From: an uncultured Lachnospiraceae bacterium
Lineage (GTDB): Bacteria; Bacillota_A; Clostridia; Lachnospirales; Lachnospiraceae
DNA: 10,221 nucleotides
NCBI GenBank assembly: GCA_910588595.1
Contig: CAJUQU010000130.1
Coordinates: forward strand, 1-10,221
Direction of reading: 5' to 3'
Both the position numbers and the translations under genes were made by a program. This document shows positions 1 through 5,812 of this stretch, one piece after another. Position 1 is the stretch's first letter, and the number at the start of each line of letters is the position of its first letter. The notes beneath the pieces were generated by a model that was given only the letters and a program-made list of their open reading frames with translations, was not told where the DNA came from and did not search any database.

Positions 1-14
1 TGCTCTTCCGATCT
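1..14 (+). other. Illumina adapter remnant at the contig end
   Basis: The first 14 bases, TGCTCTTCCGATCT, are identical to the 3' end of the Illumina TruSeq read-2 adapter, whose terminal part is also shared with the read-1 adapter. The match begins at base 1 and stops where an A-run and an open coding frame begin. This is therefore library sequence left on an untrimmed read and not genomic DNA. The neighbouring gene should be read from base 15 or 16. Confidence 0.93.
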
Positions 15-15
15 A

Positions 16-165
16 AAAAAGGATTTTGAAATTTATCTGGCATATCCGATGAATTTTGGCAGCTTAGAGTTTGATATGTGCATTGTGCGTGACGGAGCCA
101 TTTGTCACAATGCCAGAGAATTTGAGAAGGAGTATCTGTTATGGAGACACAGCATGACATTTTAG
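16..165 (+). CDS. 3' end of an unidentified protein gene, possibly DUF4869-like
   Basis: An open frame runs from the adapter junction to a TAG at 163-165 and encodes about 49 C-terminal residues (KKDFEIYLAYPMNFG and onward, ending LLWRHSMTF). The start lies off the contig. The pattern of alternating hydrophobic strands followed by a short acidic helix, with a segment IVRDGAICHNAREFEKEY, resembles from memory the end of small DUF4869 proteins of Clostridia, where a 'G-x-IVHN-x-KE' stretch closes the domain. That assignment is weak. The frame overlaps the next gene by 25 bases, and the ribosome binding site of that gene lies inside it, so the two are probably translationally coupled and co-transcribed. 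The function is unknown. Confidence 0.6.
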   Translation, partial: KKDFEIYLAYPMNFGSLEFDMCIVRDGAICHNAREFEKEYLLWRHSMTF

Positions 166-1049
166 TACAGAATAAAAGAGATATTCAGTTTAAAATTACG
201 ATCAACAGGAAGTTTACACTGATAAGAGGGGATAGTGCGACGGGAAAATCAACTTTATTTCAGATGGTAAGCGATGCAGGGACATCTGCACAGGCAGGTA
301 TTAATATAGCATGTGATGTGCCAGTGGTCGCTTTGCATGAAACAGGATATAAGTATGAGCTGAGCAATGAAAATGGAAAAATTTATATTATTGACGAGGA
401 TTTTTCTCCAGTTAAGACGAAGGAATTTGCCGTGCTGGCGTTAAAATCTGATAATTGTTTTATCATCATTACCAGAGAATCCCTCCCGTCGATTCCATAT
501 AGCTACAAAGAAATTTATAAGATAAAAACATCAGGAAAGTATCATTCACTAGAGAGAATTTATATGGACTATGACACAATCACAGAAATGGATAAAATGG
601 TGACAGAAGACGAGGACTCTGGTTTGGCATACTATCAGGCACTCTATGGCGATAAAGTAACTACAAGCCATGGGAATAGTAATTTGTCGAAATATGGTGC
701 ACAAAATACGTTGCTGATTGGTGACGGATGTGCAATTGGTGCCTATATACAAGATTTGGTATTAACAGGTTCTGCGTTATATCTGCCAGAATCCTTTGAG
801 TGGAAGCTGCTAAAAAACGGAATGTTTGCTAAGTGCGAAAAAGTAAAAGAGCTTGTAGCAAACCCCGGCAAAATGATAGAGGCGACACAGATAAGTATGG
901 AGAGATATTGTACAAATCTGCTGATAAATATGACTGCAAACACATCTGCTCAATACAGTAAATCTAAGCTAAATGACTGCTATATAAAACCCTGCTGCTG
1001 CAAGGGAACCATGTGTGACTTTTATACTCGAAATAAAACAATTGAATAA
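141..1049 (+). CDS. P-loop NTPase-like protein with cysteine-rich C-terminus
   Basis: The product has 302 residues. A Walker A motif, GDSATGKST, lies at residues 30-38 after a beta-hairpin-like N-terminus. A Walker B-like IYIIDED follows at 81-87. The stretch FIIITRESLPSIPYS around 107-121 sits where a sensor strand would be expected. The C-terminal end is cysteine-rich (C280, C285, C286, C287, C292), which could bind metal, though this is inference. The layout matches a family of uncharacterised P-loop proteins that I recall from Lachnospiraceae accessory regions, sharing an 'RGDSATGKTTL' N-terminus and a Cys-rich tail. I know of no established reaction or substrate. There are no membrane segments or signal peptide, so it is probably cytoplasmic. 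The ATG start is supported by AAGGAG at 127-132, eight bases upstream. The gene overlaps the preceding frame by 25 bases and precedes the next gene by 25 bases, suggesting one operon. Confidence 0.85.
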   Translation: METQHDILVQNKRDIQFKITINRKFTLIRGDSATGKSTLFQMVSDAGTSAQAGINIACDVPVVALHETGYKYELSNENGKIYIIDEDFSPVKTKEFAVLALKSDNCFIIITRESLPSIPYSYKEIYKIKTSGKYHSLERIYMDYDTITEMDKMVTEDEDSGLAYYQALYGDKVTTSHGNSNLSKYGAQNTLLIGDGCAIGAYIQDLVLTGSALYLPESFEWKLLKNGMFAKCEKVKELVANPGKMIEATQISMERYCTNLLINMTANTSAQYSKSKLNDCYIKPCCCKGTMCDFYTRNKTIE

Positions 1050-1074
1050 ACAACCGTAAAAAAGGAGAAATCAA

Positions 1075-1911
1075 ATGAATTTTGAAGAAATAAAACAGCA
1101 GATTTTGGACTTTGCAAAGGCGCAGCAAGTCGAGCTGGATTACACGGCTAAAAGTATTGAGGTGCTCGATGAAATCCTGGAGATTTTTCACGAGAAGCTC
1201 AATCAGCGCAGTGAAGAAGAAGGGGATGCGCTGTTGGCAGAATGGACGCAGCGCTTTGGCTGTTACATTGGTGAGACGCTGCTGCACGTGCATTTGGCAG
1301 AAAAAGGGTTTTCATGGGCGCTGAACGGAGAGATGCCAGTGCTGCAAAGGGGGGAAGACCGGCTGTATCCCCTTGACAGAGTGTACGCCCGAATCCGTTA
1401 TGGGTGTGAATTTGACATCGGCACATTTTATCAGATGGCAGTGTGGACGGCGGACCAGACGCCGTTTCAAGCAGAGCGCATCGTGAACATAGAACTGGTT
1501 GAAAATGAGTATCATGAACAAAATGTATTGTATGAAGATGTTGAGAGACTTTTACTGGCAGTTGTCAACGGAGAAGAGGAGTACATGATTCTCAGCTCCG
1601 CAGATGGATTTCTACAGTTTTTCGGCATGAATGACAGGTTTGTTGCGGAGACGCGTGTCAATCTGCCGGACGGAGACTTTCTCACGTATTCCATAATTAA
1701 TGAGGAAAAGAAACATGTGATGGAGAAGATTACAGTCCGCACAATGCTTTCAGAGTCCAAAATTTCAGCGTGCGAGGTAATCTCACTGGAGATGCTCAGA
1801 GCAACAGTGCGGGCGTATTACAGCAACAGGCAGTATGAGGATTTCCTGAGATGCATTCCCCACATAGATACAACCGATGAGACAAAAAGGTGTATGGGGC
1901 TGATAAAATGA
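1075..1911 (+). CDS. Hypothetical soluble protein, 278 aa
   Basis: I do not recognise a characterised function. The first 60 residues are helical and acidic (MNFEEIKQQILDFAKAQQ onward). A conserved-looking core follows: FGCYIGETLL at 61-70, then a short hairpin, then RLYPLDRVYARIRYG at 96-110. The combination of 'YIGE' with 'PLDRVYxR' recalls small bacterial domains of unknown function in which a buried helix is followed by a beta-hairpin (DUF3806-like proteins came to mind, from memory only). The rest is mixed alpha/beta with no transmembrane segment, signal peptide or catalytic signature that I can name. An AAAGGAG box sits at a good distance before the ATG. It follows the P-loop gene by 25 bases on the same strand, so both are probably expressed together. 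No clear terminator follows it. Confidence 0.8.
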   Translation: MNFEEIKQQILDFAKAQQVELDYTAKSIEVLDEILEIFHEKLNQRSEEEGDALLAEWTQRFGCYIGETLLHVHLAEKGFSWALNGEMPVLQRGEDRLYPLDRVYARIRYGCEFDIGTFYQMAVWTADQTPFQAERIVNIELVENEYHEQNVLYEDVERLLLAVVNGEEEYMILSSADGFLQFFGMNDRFVAETRVNLPDGDFLTYSIINEEKKHVMEKITVRTMLSESKISACEVISLEMLRATVRAYYSNRQYEDFLRCIPHIDTTDETKRCMGLIK

Positions 1912-2145
1912 CGGTGTTGGCGTTGACAGGTGAAATCGGTATGCAAAACTGACTTTTAGAATGGATTGAACTGCCTGCTTGTAAAAATGCTTTTGACTCA
2001 GGATCAAAGATGAGGACACCGGGACATATTTGCGAAAATGCATCAGGTGATAGAATCAATATGTTAAACAGAGCGGCAGATTTGACTTTGATGGTGAAGA
2101 TTATAATCCCGCTATGAAATAAAAATGATCAAAAAGGAGCGCTTC
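1912..2145 (+). other. Intergenic gap with possible gene debris
   Basis: This 234-base gap has no complete gene. Two short frames look somewhat coding. One runs without stops for about 55 codons after a TGA near 1950 (…LLEWIELPACKNAF…). The other ends QSGRFDFDGEDYNPAMK at a TAA at 2120-2122, just before the ABC transporter start. Neither has a convincing start and they are in different frames, so they may be remnants of a decayed gene or chance. A TTGACT at 2082-2087 and TATAAT at 2102-2107 are separated by only 14 bases, too close for a standard promoter. Confidence 0.3.
2134..2139 (+). promoter_or_regulatory. Ribosome binding site deciding the ABC gene start
   Basis: AAGGAG lies six bases before the ATG at 2146. 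An in-frame ATG at 2125 lies upstream of this box and has no binding site of its own, so translation most likely starts at 2146 (MDRLKIPTS). Confidence 0.75.
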
Positions 2146-3640
2146 ATGGATCGTTTGAAAATCCCCACTTCCCTCAAGAACAATCTAATGATCCTGTCCC
2201 ACGTGTTTCAAGCCGTTCCTGGCTATACAGCAGGTATAATGGCATACAACGCGATCAGGGCGCTGGTCGTGGTGGGTGATCTGTGGGTATGCAGGGCAGT
2301 CATCAGCTGGCTGACACGCAGCCAGCCAGGCGAAAACGGGTTCCTTTTTGCGGGCGTGGCAATGTTTTACGGGCTTTATATTCTGCTCGATTACCTTGGA
2401 AACCAGCTGTCTATCTTTTTGATGAACTGGTACGGCAGCATCCGGTCTGTCGATCTCTCAAAATATATGCGTGAATTGTTATACCACAAGCTGGAGGAAG
2501 TAGAGCTGTCCTGCTATGAGGAAAACGAATTTTATGATGATCTGGGGCGCGTGCTCAACGAGATCGACACCCGACCGATCCAGGTCGTAAACAGCTTTGC
2601 CACAGGTGTATATTACCTTTTGACGCTGGTACTCATCACGGCGATCATCTTTGACCCGGTATTTATCGTGGCTGCCTTGTTGTATGTGGTGAAGTATTTT
2701 TTTCATCTTGCCAAGGTGAACCGTATCAACTTCGAGATGGACAGGGATACCCAGTCAGCCATGCGGAAAGCCCAGTACATAAGAGAACTGTTCAAGAACA
2801 GGGAGTTTATCAAAGAGACCAGGAACTACCAGGCGGAGGATTTTTTTATCCGTTTTGGGGAATGTGCCGCGATGGAAGATCTGACGATCTCCACTGCGTA
2901 CAACAAAAAAGGCAGTAAAGCCGCCTTTATAATCATCCTGTTTGGATATCTGCTCAATCTGCTGATCGTGGTATACCTCTGCGGGCAGATGCTGGCGGGC
3001 AGATATATGCCTGGGGATTTTGTGTATCTGATCAGCTCCTTCTTAGCTTTTACAAACAATCTGAGCGGTCTGATCCAGATCGCTTCCGAGATGCGCAGTC
3101 ACAGCATGTACATAAAAACTATCAGAAAGATCCTGGAATACACGTCCCCGCGGAAAAGGCAGCCGGATCCCTGCAGCGCTGCGGATCCGGGATCTTTCGA
3201 GAGAGTCTGTCTGGAAAACGTATCTTTCCGGTACGGGGAAGGGGCGATCGTTCTGCGGAACATGGATCTGTGCATCCGAAAAGGCGAGAAGGCTGCACTG
3301 GTCGGAAGAAACGGTTCGGGGAAAAGCACGCTGGTCAAGCTGCTCTTGGATCTCTATCCCGTTCAGGAGGGAAGCATCTTATACAACGGAATGCCATATG
3401 ACGGCTTTGGTGCGGGACAGCTAATCAGCCGGTTCAGCGCTGTGTTTCAGGACGCTCCGATATACGCCCTCTCGGTCGCGGAGAATGTTCTGATGCGGGA
3501 GTCTGTATCGGAAGCGGACGAAAAGCTCGTCGCAGAAGCACTTGCTTTCTCGGGGCTGTGGGAAAAAGTAAGCTCCCTGGAAAAGGGCATGCATACGATG
3601 CTCACGAAGGAGTTTGACACGCTTTACTTCTCTGCGCGCC
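2146..3640 (+). pseudogene. Truncated ABC exporter half-transporter, broken in the nucleotide-binding domain
   Basis: The frame begins with a membrane domain of hydrophobic segments (about residues 20-40, 62-85, 145-185, 262-285) carrying the cytoplasmic stretch LSCYEENEFYDDLGR typical of type IV ABC exporters. A nucleotide-binding domain follows, with Walker A GRNGSGKST at 387-395 and a Q-loop glutamine at 435. Homology continues to MHTMLTKEFDTLYFS and ends near base 3634, where the LSGGE signature should begin. The signature, Walker B, catalytic glutamate, D-loop and H-loop are all absent: about 496 exporter residues remain of the usual 570-600. The frame then stays open by chance, antisense to the nuclease-like gene, as far as 4578. 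Without these motifs the product cannot hydrolyse ATP normally. The missing end is not found in the gap 4637-4960, so this is a deletion or rearrangement rather than a simple insertion. No peptidase C39 domain is present. Substrate unknown. Confidence 0.85.
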
Positions 3641-3646
3641 TACATA

Positions 3647-3679
3647 AACGGGGGGACTGTCCTGCACAGTCCCCCCGTT
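3647..3679. terminator. Perfect 14-bp inverted repeat, probable terminator of the minus-strand gene
   Basis: AACGGGGGGACTGT at 3647-3660 and ACAGTCCCCCCGTT at 3666-3679 are exact reverse complements around a five-base loop. The hairpin lies eight bases past the stop codon of the minus-strand nuclease-like gene. It is followed on that strand only by a short TT tract, so it is a plausible but not textbook intrinsic terminator. It also lies a dozen bases from the point where the ABC exporter homology stops. It could instead be a dispersed hairpin repeat. Confidence 0.6.
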
Positions 3680-3687
3680 CCTGGTTC

Positions 3688-4575
3688 TTACTGCTCGATG
3701 CCGGCTTCTGCAAGCAGCTTTTTGAGTTTCGCGATCTCCGCAGCATTGTCTGCCAGTTTTGCATCTTTATCTGCCAGTTTTGCAGCATTATCTGCCAGTT
3801 TTGCATCTTTATCCGCCAGTTTTGCAGCACTGTCTGCCAGTTTTGCATTCTGCTCTGCCAGGCGTATCTTAAATTCCACAATCTCAGGCGCCAGCAGTTC
3901 CTTCAATTCCTCACACATTTGATCACCCTCCTGTATCATTCTCTTAAACAGTTTTATATTTGCCTCCGATGCCACGTTGACAACGGAATCCGCATTCCGC
4001 CTGTCCTCGTCGCTGCCAAGCCCCGCACAGTTGCCGAGAAGCTCCCTTGCATCCTCCCTGCTCAGTGTCCGTGTCAGGGATGTGATCCACACGTGGGATT
4101 CCCTGGCAAGTTCCTTTGTCACAAGGATTTGTATCGGGAAGATCATGCCGTCAATGCGGTAGATCCCCGCTTTCTTCTTGGTCACGGAGTACTTTTCGCT
4201 GAGCTGTCCCAGCAATTTTATGGGCTTCTCTTCCCTGACGATCGAAACCGTGGTATCCGCATCAAAGATATCGGCAGCGCCTGCCTCCGCCTTGTACAGG
4301 CACGCGTAGGACAGTGCCTTATAAAAAGTCCCGGCATTCACGTCATCGCCCGGCGATTTGTACTCAAGGATATTATTCCCGAGAAAGAAATCGGCTATGT
4401 CATTTTTGATAATGACATCGCGCCTCTTTTTGATGATGAGCAGGTCTATTTTCAGGGGCATTCTGCCCAGGTTATGCTCCCGCTCATAGGTCAGGTATTT
4501 TTTATACTCCCGCAGTTCCAGTTCCACGGCGGAGCAGAATGCGGGATGCCATTGTATATTGTCTTGTATTTCCAA
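3688..4575 (-). CDS. PD-(D/E)XK nuclease-like protein (Rpn/transposase-associated type) with heptad-repeat tail
   Basis: The product has 295 residues and starts MEIQDNIQWHPAFCSAVELE. A nuclease-fold core is visible: E19 in the first helix, KIDLLIIKK with D44, then ILEYKSP with E71 and K73, the D...ExK arrangement of the PD-(D/E)XK superfamily. Related proteins are numerous in Lachnospiraceae and are often annotated as Rpn-family or PD-(D/E)XK transposase-like proteins. Rpn proteins in other bacteria promote recombination, but that activity is not shown for this one. Residues 244-278 are five heptads AKLADxx, followed by AEIAKLKKLLAEAG, predicting a coiled coil for oligomerisation. The start is TTG (4573-4575), supported by AAGGAAG nine bases upstream and by the N-terminal sequence typical of the family. 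It is transcribed alone from its own promoter, opposite to both neighbours. Confidence 0.82.
   Translation of the reverse strand: MEIQDNIQWHPAFCSAVELELREYKKYLTYEREHNLGRMPLKIDLLIIKKRRDVIIKNDIADFFLGNNILEYKSPGDDVNAGTFYKALSYACLYKAEAGAADIFDADTTVSIVREEKPIKLLGQLSEKYSVTKKKAGIYRIDGMIFPIQILVTKELARESHVWITSLTRTLSREDARELLGNCAGLGSDEDRRNADSVVNVASEANIKLFKRMIQEGDQMCEELKELLAPEIVEFKIRLAEQNAKLADSAAKLADKDAKLADNAAKLADKDAKLADNAAEIAKLKKLLAEAGIEQ
3741..3847. repeat. 21-bp tandem repeats in a 42-bp higher-order unit, within the nuclease-like gene
   Basis: Two near-identical 42-base units (3741-3782 and 3783-3824, differing at two positions) are followed by a partial third copy to about 3847. Each unit holds two 21-base repeats, encoding AKLADKD and AKLADNA alternately. 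Unit length is a multiple of three, so changes in copy number keep the frame and only lengthen or shorten the coiled coil. The near-identity points to recent slippage or recombination. Confidence 0.9.
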
Positions 4576-4607
4576 TAAAGTATGCTTCCTTTCCCGTTTG
4601 TGTCCTC

Positions 4608-4636
4608 AGTATACCATATCGCCTGTCTGTGCGCAA
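4608..4636 (-). promoter_or_regulatory. Promoter of the nuclease-like gene
   Basis: On the minus strand, TTGCGC (4636-4631) and TATACT (4613-4608) are separated by exactly 17 bases. This is a good housekeeping-sigma promoter 33 bases upstream of the TTG start, leaving a short leader that holds the AAGGAAG ribosome binding site (4591-4585). Confidence 0.65.
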
Positions 4637-4893
4637 CAGGAACGTCACAGGCTGTCGCGGTAAACGCAAGCTTTATGAAAATTGTAAACTGCACATGTTG
4701 ATGCAATATACAAAATCATTTTATTCTAACAGTCTTGCATTTGACAGGTAGTTCGTACTGTATACCTTTTTAGTTTTGTATAACTTTCACAGAAAACATA
4801 GCCCATATTTATTGAAAATAGATACATGCGTTTATCGTGCGCAGGCTGTGATCCGCGGCGGCCCACGACGTGTGACTGTTCACAATATTTATG
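4637..4893. other. AT-rich intergenic region, no gene seen
   Basis: No supported gene lies here, and no remnant of the missing ABC exporter C-terminus can be read in any + strand frame. A consensus TTGACA at 4741-4746 precedes a TATACC at 4761-4766 with only a 14-base spacer, so it is a doubtful second promoter for the methyltransferase. A short GC-rich island at about 4838-4870 (with CCGCGG) interrupts AT-rich sequence and may reflect a junction; I cannot assign it. Confidence 0.4.
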
Positions 4894-4922
4894 TTTACAT
4901 TTCCAATATCATATGTTATACT
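4894..4922 (+). promoter_or_regulatory. Extended -10 promoter of the methyltransferase gene
   Basis: TTTACA (4894-4899) and TATACT (4917-4922) are spaced by 17 bases. The -10 is preceded by TG plus one base (TGTTATACT), giving an extended -10. The promoter lies 38 bases upstream of the ATG at 4961, and an AAAGGAGG box lies at 4943-4950. This also argues against the longer frame starting at 4826, whose start would be upstream of the promoter. Confidence 0.8.
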
Positions 4923-4960
4923 ACAATTCCCAAAAATCAAACAAAGGAGGATTTTCAACA

Positions 4961-5716
4961 ATGAACGATTACAGTATCCAACATAAGAAAGCGTGGGAAT
5001 ACGATGCCTACGAGTTCTGGGTGAATCACGGGGGCACACCCGCTGAACGCGCCAAAATGGACTTGGAAGATCCCATAGGCATGTTGAGAAAGTATGCCGG
5101 CTATTTTGATACCTACAGTGGTCTGAAGATCGCAAATATATGCGGTTCCTGCGGGAAGAAAGCTGTTCCCCTTGCGATTCTGGGCGCGGAAGTCACTGTC
5201 TTTGACATTTCAGAAGACAATCGGAAATATGCACTTGAAGTCGCAGCTGCCGCGAATGTAGACCTGCATTTTGAAGTATGCGACATCCTCGAGATCGACA
5301 TCGCAAAGTACGGAAACTCCTTTGACATCGTGTTCATGGAAGGCGGCGTACTGCACTATTTCCATGATATCGATGCATTCATGAACATCATGTACTCATT
5401 GCTGAAAGAACAAGGCCGAATGATCTGCAGCGACTTCCACCCATTCACCAAAATCTCCGATATACTGAATCTGGAACAACCGACAATGAGTTACTTCTCA
5501 ACAGAAATCTTTGAGGGCGAAATGGCACATGCCCGGTTTTATGAGCCATCGATCCGCGAACAGATCCCCAAGTGCAGTTATAGAAAGTATACCATCAGTG
5601 AGATCATCAACTCCGTGATCAACAGCGGCTTCACACTCATGAGATTCGACGAACACCCCTCATGGACAGACGAGAAGATCCCCGGAGAATTTACGGTTAT
5701 AGCGCGCAAACAGTGA
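4961..5716 (+). CDS. Class I SAM-dependent methyltransferase, 251 aa
   Basis: The product is a soluble Rossmann-fold methyltransferase. Motif I is IANICGSCGKKAVPLAILG at residues 57-75, a variant of the glycine-rich SAM loop in which G62-S-C-G65 replaces GxGxG. An acidic strand end follows, VTVFDIS with D82, which should hold the SAM ribose. Motif IV-like FDIVFMEGGVLHYFHD lies at 121-136, and a C-terminal PGEFTVIARK strand closes the fold. The N-terminal MNDYSIQHKKAWEYDAYEFW is conserved in related Lachnospiraceae proteins as I remember them. The acceptor substrate is unknown. It has its own strong promoter and ribosome binding site, and is transcribed toward the minus-strand exporter operon, so co-regulation with that operon is not implied. 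The start at 4961 is preferred over upstream in-frame starts because of the AAAGGAGG box. Confidence 0.88.
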   Translation: MNDYSIQHKKAWEYDAYEFWVNHGGTPAERAKMDLEDPIGMLRKYAGYFDTYSGLKIANICGSCGKKAVPLAILGAEVTVFDISEDNRKYALEVAAAANVDLHFEVCDILEIDIAKYGNSFDIVFMEGGVLHYFHDIDAFMNIMYSLLKEQGRMICSDFHPFTKISDILNLEQPTMSYFSTEIFEGEMAHARFYEPSIREQIPKCSYRKYTISEIINSVINSGFTLMRFDEHPSWTDEKIPGEFTVIARKQ

Positions 5717-5725
5717 TCCCGCCGC

Positions 5726-5802
5726 CGCTTCACGGTATTCCGGTATACAAAATACTGTGAAGCGAGACCGGCACGCACGGGGAACTGCCCGGCGCGTGCC
5801 GG
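5726..5802. terminator. Two adjacent hairpins between convergent genes
   Basis: The first hairpin pairs 5726-5739 (CGCTTCACGGTATT) with 5751-5764 (AATACTGTGAAGCG), 14 bp with one G·T wobble and an 11-base loop. The second pairs 5768-5776 (CCGGCACGC) with 5794-5802 (GCGTGCCGG), nine perfect bp enclosing a possible small inner CGGG/CCCG stem. They fill the space between the stop of the methyltransferase and the stop of the minus-strand ABC gene, so they probably end both transcripts. Neither is followed by a strong T-run on either strand, which makes intrinsic termination uncertain. Confidence 0.5.
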
Positions 5803-5812
5803 CAAAATGCGT

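Noticed and set aside
2082..2107. TTGACT and TATAAT upstream of the broken exporter as a promoter
   Set aside because: Both hexamers look good, but the spacer is only 14 bases, well short of the usual 16-18.
3741..3847. Regular 21-base repeats considered as a CRISPR array
   Set aside because: Repeats are contiguous with no spacers, their period is a multiple of three, and they encode heptads in a clear reading frame.
3641..4578. Long + strand continuation of the ABC exporter frame to 4578
   Set aside because: It has no exporter homology, reads antisense through the nuclease-like gene, and gives Cys/Gln/Phe-rich sequence that is simply the complement of the AKLAD heptad repeats.
4629..4870. 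Similar motifs CAGGCTGT…CGCGG at about 4650 and 4845 as element ends
   Set aside because: Only about a dozen bases agree, with different spacing, and no transposase or target duplication is associated.
4826..4960. N-terminal extension of the methyltransferase from an ATG at 4826
   Set aside because: The extension lies over the promoter and ribosome binding site of the gene and shows no protein-like conservation; the start at 4961 has the AAAGGAGG box.
4637..4960. Search for a short precursor peptide gene in the gap before the methyltransferase
   Set aside because: Short frames are present but none has a ribosome binding site with a leader-like acidic N-terminus, a Gly-Gly site or a Cys/Ser/Thr-rich core.
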